From assembly GCA_021846145.1 (NCBI GenBank), contig JAJZCJ010000008.1, positions 1-27,831 on the forward strand: DNA of 27,831 nucleotides, read 5' to 3'. Shown here piece by piece: positions 8,658 to 15,498 of the stretch. Position numbers and translations under genes: made by a program. Position 1 is the first letter of the stretch. Each line of letters opens with the position of its first letter. Below the pieces are notes generated by a model. It saw only the letters and a list, made by a program, of their open reading frames with translations, had not been told where the DNA came from and did no database searches. This DNA is from Bacillota bacterium (GTDB taxonomy: Bacteria > Bacillota > Bacilli > Alicyclobacillales > SLC66).

Positions 8658-9329
8658 TTACATGGGACCCGCGATCCCTGCTTTGCGAATCATGATAAAG
8701 TGTGCGCCTAACAAGACGAGGAGAGCGGCTGGTAAGAAAAAGACATGGATTGCAAAAAAACGAGTTAACGTTAACGCACCCACCGTAGAACCGCCAGTTA
8801 GTAGCAACTTAATGTATGGTCCAATGTAAGGAATTGTCGCAGCAATCTGGGCACCAACCGAAGTTGCCCAATACGATTGTTGATCCCATGGCAAAAGGTA
8901 TCCAGTAAAACCAAATGCGAGAATGATAAAAAATAACAGCACACCGACAATCCAATTCAATTCTCTAGGTGCCTTGTACGCGCCTGTAAAGAAAACGCGC
9001 AGCATGTGTAAAAACACCATAATAATTGTCAATGATGAGCCCCAAAAATGCATGCCGCGCACCACTTGTCCGAGCAAAACCTGATTGGTAATATATTGAA
9101 CGCTGTAATAGGCGTTATTTATATCAGGAACATAGTACATAGATAAAAACATGCCCGACAAAATTTGCGTAACAATAATCAAAAACGTTAGTCCACCAAA
9201 GCAATATACAAAGGCAGACATTTTAGTGGCGGGATTAACGTGTGCTGGCACGTCATGATCTGCAATATCACGCCACAGTGGAGTAATATTCAGGCGTTCG
9301 TCAATCCAATCGTAAGTTCGCTTAATCAA
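8658..9329 (-). CDS. qcrB: Menaquinol:cytochrome c reductase cytochrome b subunit
   Basis: Cytochrome b6-type subunit with four membrane helices. Histidine pairs H94/H108 (second helix) and H195/H210 (fourth helix) are the expected ligands of the two b hemes. C43 in FVYCFGGL matches the cysteine through which Bacillus QcrB binds an additional covalent heme. I chose the TTG at 9329: it gives 223 residues against 224 in B. subtilis and puts the cysteine exactly at position 43. The ribosome binding site AAGGAG is 13 bases away, longer than usual; a GTG at 9341 would be too close to it. The open frame upstream to 9443 is not family-like. The Rieske gene qcrA, normally just upstream, is absent. 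Confidence 0.95.
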   Translation of the reverse strand: MIKRTYDWIDERLNITPLWRDIADHDVPAHVNPATKMSAFVYCFGGLTFLIIVTQILSGMFLSMYYVPDINNAYYSVQYITNQVLLGQVVRGMHFWGSSLTIIMVFLHMLRVFFTGAYKAPRELNWIVGVLLFFIILAFGFTGYLLPWDQQSYWATSVGAQIAATIPYIGPYIKLLLTGGSTVGALTLTRFFAIHVFFLPAALLVLLGAHFIMIRKAGIAGPM

Positions 9330-9478
9330 CCTTGTTTTCACACTCCTTTTTTCAAGGCTATACTTCTTGTTAAGAAAAGTCCACCTCCTGCTAGCGTAAT
9401 ACATGAGAAAAACATGTGCCTTCGCAGTAAAACAAATCCCCAAGTTTGGAGAATGCTACTTAACCTGCATCTTGTATC

Positions 9479-9508
9479 ATTTTAAAAGATAATACTGAAT
9501 TAACTCAA
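9479..9508 (-). promoter_or_regulatory. Probable promoter of qcrBC
   Basis: TTGAGT (9508-9503) and TAAAAT (9484-9479) on the minus strand are 18 bases apart. An inverted pair of 8-base arms, GCATCTTG (9467-9474) and CAAGATGC (9506-9513), brackets the element: one arm overlaps the -35, the other the predicted start point. This would give a leader of about 140 bases before qcrB. The bracketing arms could be an operator; that part is inference. Confidence 0.45.
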
Positions 9509-9524
9509 GATGCGGATGTGACGA

Positions 9525-10178
9525 TTAGACGACAGTTTGTGAATTTCCACCTACCCACATTGATTGAACTTGCTCCAATAGTGATGTTTCTAACGTAGTC
9601 CAGTAGGCATTACCGATTTGCTCTGAAGCTTGCATCGCAGAATGTCGAACAGCACTTTTTTGCTCAAGGTCAACTAAGCGTTTAGCAGTGGACAGCAATA
9701 AAGATGTCTCCAATTCGCCTGAACGTTCAAAAAGTTGTACTTGATCCCCTTTGAGCCCATCCCTCCACCAGATAAACGTAAGAGGTACTATGTGATCATT
9801 TGCTGACAATCGTTCTAACGCGAAATGGAAAACCTCCTCCGCTTCTAGACTATCCGTTAAAAACACACAGTATCGCATCGGAATTTTCGTCATTAGTTCA
9901 CTGACACTATGGCTGATTAAGTCGATGGCAGCCGTTTTTGGAATTTGAAATATATCATTTTGCCCACCTTGAATGTTAATTCCTAGTACCGGTAACGTGA
10001 TCATTCTTCCCCCGAGTGTACCTTCTAAAAGATCACGCAGTCGTCGCAAAATGAACCAGCTGGTTCCAATAGGCAAATGAGCTGGTCGCCAACTAGCCCC
10101 CCCTAACGTAATGAGAGCAGTATCACAAAATGTAGCAAGCTGACGAATATCGTCAGTAGTCATTTCTTCTAACCGCAT
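9525..10178 (-). CDS. YpiF/DUF2487-like protein of unknown function
   Basis: A 217-residue soluble protein with no signal peptide or membrane helix. Placement between reoY (ypiB) and the qcr genes matches ypiF of B. subtilis, and the N-terminal pattern (hydrophobic TALITLGG after a cysteine-aspartate turn, then GGRMITLPVLGI) is in keeping with DUF2487; the identification rests mainly on synteny. The protein is longer than B. subtilis YpiF. Residues 26-39 (GGASWRPAHLPIGT) can be laid over the creatininase-family motif GSxEQHGPHLPLGT, but the metal ligands Glu and His are replaced by Ser and Arg. The ATG has GAGGTG nine bases upstream. It is isolated from the upstream gene by a strong terminator, so it has its own promoter, not clearly located. 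Confidence 0.55.
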   Translation of the reverse strand: MRLEEMTTDDIRQLATFCDTALITLGGASWRPAHLPIGTSWFILRRLRDLLEGTLGGRMITLPVLGINIQGGQNDIFQIPKTAAIDLISHSVSELMTKIPMRYCVFLTDSLEAEEVFHFALERLSANDHIVPLTFIWWRDGLKGDQVQLFERSGELETSLLLSTAKRLVDLEQKSAVRHSAMQASEQIGNAYWTTLETSLLEQVQSMWVGGNSQTVV

Positions 10179-10247
10179 CTATTCCATCACCTCACCATAT
10201 TGTTATTAAGTATGGCATTTCTGTTCTCGATTGTCCAAATTTCTAAA

Positions 10248-10283
10248 TAAGCCAAAAGGCGCACAAATGCGCCTTTTGGCTTA
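10248..10283. terminator. Intrinsic terminator after the riboswitch-controlled gene
   Basis: A perfect 16-base-pair hairpin: TAAGCCAAAAGGCGCA (10248-10263), loop CAAA, and its exact complement (10268-10283). On the minus strand it is followed by TTTAGAAATTT. It stands 24 bases past the stop of the 160-residue gene and separates it from the YpiF-like gene. Confidence 0.85.
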
Positions 10284-10307
10284 AAAGTAACTCATGTGAA
10301 AGTGCAG

Positions 10308-10790
10308 TTAATACATTACCGCACCCATGTGTGAACTCTGTTCTACATACAGCCCTGGTAGATCCAACGCTGGGTCATCTTCCAATCGATTCATTCCTAA
10401 ATCTTCAAGGGATTGATGTAAGCCTTGTCGCAAAGCCTTTTCGGCTTCTAAAGATCCCCCTTCAATTTCGTGGACAGCCCTTCTTGCACCTCGCATCGCG
10501 TGTCGTGCGATATCTGAGACGTCAAACCCTGCACTTGCAAGTCCGTGAATTACCCCTCTTAATGCTTCCGTAATAGCAAAACTGTGAAATGGAATTGAAC
10601 TCTCCGATACGCCTACCATGGCGTGATATGCTGAATTTTCAGCCATGATTTCTCGGTTATTTGATGAAACATGCAAATTAAATAACATCGTCAATTCGTG
10701 CGTAACTACAGTACTAATGAAAGTCTCTGATGATGGGTTCTCCATCTCAATACCTTCTTTAATATTGCGCTTTAATTCATTAAATATCAT
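10308..10790 (-). CDS. Unrecognised 160-residue protein behind a c-di-AMP riboswitch
   Basis: I do not recognise this protein. It is soluble, with no signal peptide or membrane helix. Its middle and C-terminal half is helical in character and carries three spaced copies of a motif beginning A-(L/M)-R at residues 76, 98 and 119 (ALRGVIHGLASAG, AMRGARRAVHEIEGG, ALRQGLHQSLEDLG), a repeat of about 21-22 residues. The N-terminal half contains a histidine-rich region with THEL and HSFAITE. The start is ATG 10790, with GGGAGAGG five bases before it; the longer open frame from 10856 would run through the terminator and is rejected. It forms a single-gene unit: promoter, c-di-AMP riboswitch, terminator, gene, terminator. 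A link to potassium, osmotic or cell wall balance is inferred only from the riboswitch. Confidence 0.8.
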   Translation of the reverse strand: MIFNELKRNIKEGIEMENPSSETFISTVVTHELTMLFNLHVSSNNREIMAENSAYHAMVGVSESSIPFHSFAITEALRGVIHGLASAGFDVSDIARHAMRGARRAVHEIEGGSLEAEKALRQGLHQSLEDLGMNRLEDDPALDLPGLYVEQSSHMGAVMY

Positions 10791-10821
10791 TGTTACCTCT
10801 CCCTTCGAATTGTTTTGATTA

Positions 10822-10858
10822 ATAAAAAACAAAACCGCGACAATATATCGAGTCACGG
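10822..10858 (-). terminator. Regulatory terminator of the c-di-AMP riboswitch
   Basis: On the minus strand CCGTGAC (10858-10852), a 10-base loop and GTCGCGG (10841-10835) form a 7-base-pair stem with one G-U pair, followed by TTTTGTTTTTT. It lies between the aptamer and the gene's ribosome binding site, the expected place for an expression platform. GCGAAAGGG just after aptamer helix P1 can pair with CCCTTCGC just before this terminator; whether that is the switch helix is unproven. Confidence 0.75.
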
Positions 10859-10908
10859 AAAATGCGAAGGGTATACTAAGTGTGTATTTTCATACCAGGT
10901 TCCCCTTT

Positions 10909-11018
10909 CGCTTACGAGGTTAGCTGACGGGTTCGGGTTGAGAAATACCCTACCGAAGTTAACGGATTCACCCCATGAAAACGTGGTTCCCCCGCTTCCG
11001 ACTCTACGGAATTAAGCG
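10909..11018 (-). promoter_or_regulatory. Cyclic di-AMP riboswitch aptamer (ydaO-yuaA leader type)
   Basis: Read on the minus strand, the segment contains the conserved blocks of the ydaO-yuaA leader in order: CGCTTA, GCGGGGGAACC, GGGGTGAATC (10974-10965), GGTAGGGTATTTCTCAACCCG, and CCCGTCAGCTAACCTCG (10931-10915). The ends CGCTTA (11018-11013) and TAAGCG (10914-10909) pair perfectly as helix P1. Known members bind c-di-AMP and usually reduce expression of potassium uptake, osmolyte or cell wall genes when the ligand is abundant. Here the aptamer is followed by an intrinsic terminator and an unrecognised gene. Confidence 0.9.
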
Positions 11019-11040
11019 TTATTTTGAATATTACATCTTC

Positions 11041-11069
11041 ATTGTAGCTACAACACAAAAAAAATGCAA
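11041..11069 (-). promoter_or_regulatory. Probable promoter of the riboswitch transcript
   Basis: TTGCAT (11069-11064) and TACAAT (11046-11041) on the minus strand are exactly 17 bases apart. The -10 matches five of six consensus bases, the -35 three of six. Transcription would start about 15 bases before aptamer helix P1. It sits immediately downstream of the reoY stop. Confidence 0.45.
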
Positions 11070-11085
11070 GATAAATATTTATTCT

Positions 11086-11637
11086 CTAGTCTTTATTTTT
11101 AATTATGTCTAGATATTCATCGGACAATTTCATGAATGATTTTTGATCTCGTTGATCTAGCGCCATGTTGATTTGCTGATAAAGTTGATTTAGGCGATGA
11201 CTGCGCAATAATTCGTCAATAAATAATTCTATTTGCAAGTTGGCCAAGTATTGCTTAGGTGCTTCTTTCGATGGAAATTCTGGGTGTTCAAGCACCATTT
11301 TATACTCTTTTGCATGCAGACGGTTGCGAAAGTACAGTGTGACATAAAGATCTTGTTCAGGATGCTGATGTATCTCTAAAAGGGCCTTTTCTACATCAGT
11401 GCTAATTCGGTGCATATGGTAAAATTTAAATGGTGCCATCTGCACACATTTTGTGGAAATCAGCATCGCCTTTCGGTCAGTCTGTAGATGTTCTGTAAAA
11501 TGAACATTAGCCAACAAGTTTTCACGACTGGAAAGTGATTCAAGCAGCCATTTTACCATGGGGTCTTTCATCTCATAATGATTTAAAAACCAGTGGATAA
11601 AATTGCGTTTATGTGACACCGTAATCAATTCCTTCAT
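11086..11637 (-). CDS. reoY: ReoY/YpiB family protein (UPF0302 domain plus IDEAL domain)
   Basis: A 183-residue protein of the YpiB family. The N-terminal UPF0302 part begins with the family pattern KRNFIHWFLNHYEMK and continues through ENLLANVHFTEHL, STKCVQMAPFKFY and a TDVEKALLEI segment; the last 30 residues (QQINMALDQRDQKSFMKLSDEY) look like an IDEAL domain. In Listeria the orthologue ReoY is needed for ClpCP-dependent breakdown of MurA and so limits peptidoglycan synthesis; transfer of that role here is inference. The ATG has GGGAGG nine bases upstream. It follows the XPB-domain gene by 123 bases that contain only an A/T-rich hairpin, so it may be partly co-transcribed. It lies next to a c-di-AMP-controlled unit, a suggestive but unproven cell wall context. 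Confidence 0.85.
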   Translation of the reverse strand: MKELITVSHKRNFIHWFLNHYEMKDPMVKWLLESLSSRENLLANVHFTEHLQTDRKAMLISTKCVQMAPFKFYHMHRISTDVEKALLEIHQHPEQDLYVTLYFRNRLHAKEYKMVLEHPEFPSKEAPKQYLANLQIELFIDELLRSHRLNQLYQQINMALDQRDQKSFMKLSDEYLDIIKNKD

Positions 11638-11760
11638 GTGGGCTCGCCTCCCCGCAACGTGGCATACATCCGGACTGCCGAAATAGTGCGAATGTTTGCT
11701 AATTGATTACATCATATTCGTGAATGTCTGCATGATTTCCTTCTTAAAAAAAATCCTTTT

Positions 11761-13353
11761 TTAAGTTATCATAACACTATATCCCATGTGATGAAGTTGC
11801 TTAGCTACTGATTCTTTTTCCTTGGCGTCTACCGCAAATCTAAGCTCATCAATAAGTATGATTCTTTGAGAAGAAAAGTGTGGGTGAATAACGATCTCAC
11901 TAAGTGTGGAATGTTTCTGACAGGTAATGACGCACCAATTTTCCACCGTAATTTGCTCGTAAGCGTCACACCACGAGGACACCGTGATTTCAACATTTTT
12001 AGGCACTTTTTGATGACTGACTTGGTTCAAGAAAGCTAATAATTGCGTTTTTGTCCACCCTATCGCTAACGCATTGCTAATACTTTCGTGTGTCAATCGA
12101 AAAATACGAATGCGATCATTTTTGATGCGCTGGGCGATTTTTTGCAAGTTAAATCCGTACACAGATTCAATGGGAGATGGTACGATCATGTCAAAATCCG
12201 GCGTGATCGTGACTGCTTCGTCTATGTCCGATTGGGGTGTAAGTTGTGTGTCTTCTGTTTCATTAAACCCTTGTGAACCAAGCCAAGTGGCACCAAGTAA
12301 CGACAAGTGGTAGCCCAGCATGGTTGGCGAAAATTCTCCTTCTTTTAAAAACCCCAAGTACACGAGCATCCGCAAAATATGCTGATGAATCATGTTATCT
12401 TTGGTTTCATAAAAATATTCGTTCACCCAAGGTACAATTTCACTCCTAATAACTTGATCCATTACCCAACCACCGCGCGTCATCTCACCAATTTTGTTGA
12501 TAATACGCAATAAATGTGGAATTGCCGAACGATATACTTGCAAATAATAGCGAAAAATCAACTCCGTTCTTTTTTCTTCGCTGATCATAAGCAACGCTTG
12601 ACTTGCGCCTTCTTCCACTAATAAATCGCTGTTTTTTTCTATCCATGTCTCACTTGTTGATAAAAAATCATAAATTAACGCAAATCGCTCTGGATAATTG
12701 CGAAAGTGTGGATGAAAACCAAAACGCCACCCTGTTCGTTCAGGAAGAAGCTCTTCTTTAATTTCAAATAGTTGCATAATCTGTTGTTGAGCCCGTTTAT
12801 ACAAACTCTCATCAAGAGTGAGCCGTTGTGGGTTTTTTGCACAAAAAAACAATAATGACGCGGTATCTCTGGCAATGGCAGTGCCGTCATCTCGTACAAT
12901 AACTGGCATTTGATCGATAGCCAAAGAGGCTGCTCTGATTTCTTTAGTCGTTAAAATATTTATCTTTTTCCATAAGTCTTCTGGAAATATATACATTCGC
13001 CCAAAAGTACTATGCATTTCAAACAAAAGCCCTTCATGAATAAGTGCCATGATGATCTCTTGAGATGAGGATTGTTCTATTTTAAGTGCGCTTAAAATGC
13101 GGCGAATGACCGGACTTAATTCATCTTTTGCATAACTGTCTCGGCCATGTATGGCTAGTTCACGAATCACCGTTTGTAATGGTATCTGGCTTTGATGTAC
13201 CCGAGTACTAAGATAATCAGGTTCTGTAAACTTCGATAACAGTTCTTGAAGAATCGCATTCTTAGAATAACTTGGCGCGCTTAGTTGATGATGTTTTGCG
13301 ATCCAGGTCAACTGTTTCATGTCACTTTGATTTAGGCACTCCATGAGACGCAT
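11761..13353 (-). CDS. Orphan XPB/Ssl2-type helicase-associated-domain protein
   Basis: A 530-residue soluble protein without signal peptide, Walker motifs or DEAD/H box, so not a helicase itself. From about residue 385 it shows the pattern of the XPB/Ssl2 helicase-associated domain: TPDFDMIVPSPIES, then RIFRLTHESISNALAIGW, TKTQLLAFL and VPKNVEITVSSWCDAY. The first 380 residues are mostly helical and resemble winged-helix arrays. Proteins of this type occur in Gram-positive bacteria without a known role; DNA or RNA interaction is possible. The ATG at 13353 has GGGAG seven bases upstream. It occupies the place of aroA/ypiA in the B. subtilis order and is cut off from tyrA by a terminator, with a weak candidate promoter (TTGTCA, 17 bases, TAAATA at 13407-13379). 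Confidence 0.72.
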   Translation of the reverse strand: MRLMECLNQSDMKQLTWIAKHHQLSAPSYSKNAILQELLSKFTEPDYLSTRVHQSQIPLQTVIRELAIHGRDSYAKDELSPVIRRILSALKIEQSSSQEIIMALIHEGLLFEMHSTFGRMYIFPEDLWKKINILTTKEIRAASLAIDQMPVIVRDDGTAIARDTASLLFFCAKNPQRLTLDESLYKRAQQQIMQLFEIKEELLPERTGWRFGFHPHFRNYPERFALIYDFLSTSETWIEKNSDLLVEEGASQALLMISEEKRTELIFRYYLQVYRSAIPHLLRIINKIGEMTRGGWVMDQVIRSEIVPWVNEYFYETKDNMIHQHILRMLVYLGFLKEGEFSPTMLGYHLSLLGATWLGSQGFNETEDTQLTPQSDIDEAVTITPDFDMIVPSPIESVYGFNLQKIAQRIKNDRIRIFRLTHESISNALAIGWTKTQLLAFLNQVSHQKVPKNVEITVSSWCDAYEQITVENWCVITCQKHSTLSEIVIHPHFSSQRIILIDELRFAVDAKEKESVAKQLHHMGYSVMIT

Positions 13354-13378
13354 GACAAACTCCCGCCCAAAAATAAAC

Positions 13379-13407
13379 TATTTACAGGATGTGTCTGTGA
13401 ATGACAA
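13379..13407 (-). promoter_or_regulatory. Weak candidate promoter of the XPB-domain gene
   Basis: TTGTCA (13407-13402, five of six consensus bases) is followed after 17 bases by TAAATA (13384-13379, a poor -10). It is placed sensibly between the tyrA terminator and the gene, with a leader of about 20 bases. Confidence 0.3.
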
Positions 13408-13426
13408 TTTATTCATGGCAAGTGAC

Positions 13427-13458
13427 AAAAAAAAGAACCCGCATGTCTTTCACGCGAG
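13427..13458 (-). terminator. Intrinsic terminator after tyrA
   Basis: On the minus strand CTCGCGTG (13458-13451), loop AAAGA and CATGCGGG form an 8-base-pair stem with two G-U pairs, followed by TTCTTTTTTTT. It stands about 100 bases past the tyrA stop and ends the trpDCFBA-tyrA transcript. Confidence 0.8.
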
Positions 13459-13558
13459 TCAAGAGAGATAATAGGAGTGGAGAGAAACTACAATGCATCC
13501 ACACACATCATACCTACCGAGCGTTTGGAAGTCAACCTGACAGAAACATTATTCGAAA

Positions 13559-14674
13559 TTAAACGCGTTGAAATACAGGATAACTGTTTTCTTCAAGGAC
13601 AATTTTTGCGGCGTCTAAGTCTTGAAAACGATCAAATTGTAAAATAAGCTGTCCATCTTCATCTTCTCTGCTTTCGAGAATGCCAATATTGCGAATACTG
13701 ATGTGGTGATGGCCAAGCAGCGAGGCAATTACCCCAATGATTCCAGGTTCATCAGGTACCTGAACAGTCATCGAATACAGTGCAGGGAACCCACCACTAG
13801 CTTTAGCAGGTAATGAATCGCGAAACGAACGTGCTTGCAAGAAAAACTGTTCTAGTGGCGACTCCCGATGATTGACTAGCCATTGCGAAAGTAAAGTCAA
13901 CTGTTCAATCCAACCAGCTATTAACGGCAATATTTTACTTTTATTTCCTAACGACAAATCACGCCATAATAACGGATCACTTGAGGCGATACGAGTAATA
14001 TCACGAAATCCTCCCGCTGCTAATTCTCGATAAGAATTGTCTTTTTCCGCAAGTTCGCTTACCTGATTTACTAATGCCGCAGCAATCAAATGTGGGACAT
14101 GGCTGATTGCTGCCACCACTTCGTCGTGGTGTCTAGGATCCATAATTTTAGGACGAGCACCCGCACTGCGCAGAAGTGAACTGAAACGATCAACTGTATC
14201 CTGACTTGTTTTTGGCCCTGGTGTAAGTACATAGACTGCATTTTCCAGCAATCGATCATGAGCAGCATGGATTCCTGATTTTTCTGATCCCGCCATTGGA
14301 TGGCCACCAATAAATTCAGCTTTTTTTAAAATATAATGTGCAAAATCTACCACTTCTTGCTTTGTGCCACCAACATCCGTAATTAAAGGGGATATTCCCA
14401 TTATTTCTTCGTAATTTGCTAACTGTTTCAAAATAGTGGGCATGATCGGCACAGGAACGGCCAGCACCACTAAATCTGCACCCGATACACAAGTCTGCAA
14501 ATTGTTAGCTATTCGATCAATCATTCCACGCGACAATGCCACTTGTAACACGTCGGGATTGTTATCTGTTCCTACTATTTCATCTACTAGCCCTGTTTTT
14601 TTAACAGCCAGCGCTAACGATCCACCGATTAATCCGCATCCAATTAAAGCCATGCGGGTAAATAATGCTGTCAA
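13559..14674 (-). CDS. tyrA: Prephenate dehydrogenase with C-terminal ACT domain
   Basis: NAD(P)-dependent oxidative decarboxylation of prephenate to 4-hydroxyphenylpyruvate, the tyrosine branch. The 371-residue protein has a Rossmann GCGLIGGS loop at residues 12-19, the active-site segment GGHPMAGSEKSG, an all-helical dimerisation region with HDEVVAAISHVPHL, and a C-terminal ACT domain (about 298-371) with VPDEPGIIGVIASLL, the usual site for tyrosine feedback. The TTG at 14674 overlaps the trpA stop as TTGA and has GGGGAG eight bases upstream; an ATG seven codons later is the alternative. It is the last gene of the trp operon, so its expression should follow tryptophan control; hisC, which separates trpA and tyrA in B. 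subtilis, is absent. Confidence 0.95.
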   Translation of the reverse strand: MTALFTRMALIGCGLIGGSLALAVKKTGLVDEIVGTDNNPDVLQVALSRGMIDRIANNLQTCVSGADLVVLAVPVPIMPTILKQLANYEEIMGISPLITDVGGTKQEVVDFAHYILKKAEFIGGHPMAGSEKSGIHAAHDRLLENAVYVLTPGPKTSQDTVDRFSSLLRSAGARPKIMDPRHHDEVVAAISHVPHLIAAALVNQVSELAEKDNSYRELAAGGFRDITRIASSDPLLWRDLSLGNKSKILPLIAGWIEQLTLLSQWLVNHRESPLEQFFLQARSFRDSLPAKASGGFPALYSMTVQVPDEPGIIGVIASLLGHHHISIRNIGILESREDEDGQLILQFDRFQDLDAAKIVLEENSYPVFQRV

Positions 14675-15498
14675 TCTAGTTTCTCCCCTTTGTTCGTTGC
14701 ACCCGCAAGCTCATCTACGAATAAGCGAAAAGCATTCAGTACATCCGCTTGGCTTGTGGCTGTAGCGTCTGCCAATATTCCCGCATACTTGACGAATGCG
14801 CTCCCCACGATGACGCCATCAGCATAAGATGAAAGTTCTGTGACTTGCTCTGCCTGGCTGACACCAAATCCAACAGCGACGGGAACTGTACTGACAGATT
14901 TGACTTGATTAACAAACGTGGGTAGCTGTGCAGCGAAATTTTTTCTTTCCCCAGTAACACCTAAAGTTGATACGCAGTATACAAAACCAGTGGCCGTTTT
15001 GGCAATACGCGTGGCACGATCCCCGCTAGTCAACGAGATCAGCGGAACATAACCCATGTCCAATAATTCAAGTTCATTGCGCAATTCTTCACTCTCTTCA
15101 TGAGGCAGGTCAGGGACGATAATACCATCGGCACCAGCTTCTTTACAATTTTGCAAAAACCGAGAAATACCGGTTTTATAAACAGGATTGGCATAGGTGA
15201 ACACAATAATCGGTACCTGCGAAAATGAACGTACCTCAGCAATTAACTGCATGGCTCGAGTCAAATTCATACCCTTTGCCAATGCCCGAGCAGCACCCGC
15301 CTGAATTATCGGGCCGTCAGCTAATGGATCAGAATACGGAATGCCAATTTCAATCACATCTGCAAATTCACTTACTATGCGAAGCATTGCCAAACTTTGT
15401 TCATACGAGGGATCCCCTGCCACCACAAATGGAATGAGTCCCGCGTGGTGATCTAGTTTTTGCAATGCATTCACTATTGCATTACGTCCGCGTTCCAT
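14671..15498 (-). CDS. trpA: Tryptophan synthase alpha chain
   Basis: Cleaves indole-3-glycerol phosphate to indole and glyceraldehyde 3-phosphate in the alpha2beta2 complex. The 275-residue TIM barrel has the signature FVVAGDPS, then [19 protein letters not shown] with catalytic E50 and D61, and phosphate-binding GFGVS and [10 protein letters not shown] segments near the C-terminus. Two ATGs lie close together (15504 and 15498). GGGGG sits two bases before the first and eight before the second, so I chose the second. The start lies inside the end of trpB and the stop overlaps tyrA, so it is tightly coupled to both. Confidence 0.96.
   Translation of the reverse strand: MERGRNAIVNALQKLDHHAGLIPFVVAGDPSYEQSLAMLRIVSEFADVIEIGIPYSDPLADGPIIQAGAARALAKGMNLTRAMQLIAEVRSFSQVPIIVFTYANPVYKTGISRFLQNCKEAGADGIIVPDLPHEESEELRNELELLDMGYVPLISLTSGDRATRIAKTATGFVYCVSTLGVTGERKNFAAQLPTFVNQVKSVSTVPVAVGFGVSQAEQVTELSSYADGVIVGSAFVKYAGILADATATSQADVLNAFRLFVDELAGATNKGEKLD

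Noticed and set aside
9330..9443. Remnant of qcrA or a small leader peptide upstream of qcrB
   Set aside because: The frame shows no Rieske motif, and the AGGAGG in this stretch has no start codon at a usable distance; too little to call a pseudogene.
10791..10856. N-terminal extension of the riboswitch-controlled protein
   Set aside because: It would be translated through the regulatory terminator, and a good ribosome binding site precedes ATG 10790.
10909..11018. T-box or other amino acid leader in front of the 160-residue gene
   Set aside because: No T-box AGGGTGGNACCGCG block is present, while all ydaO-yuaA blocks are present in order.
11743..11765. A/T-only 9-base-pair hairpin at the end of the XPB-domain gene, read as a terminator
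   Set aside because: The stem has no G-C pairs apart from its ends and includes the stop codon; it is unlikely to stop transcription efficiently.
13493..13540. A 15-codon open frame on the plus strand (ATG 13493) with GGAGAG eight bases upstream
   Set aside because: It is antisense to the tyrA 3' leader-out region, has only a poor promoter candidate, and such short frames with a purine-rich stretch arise by chance.
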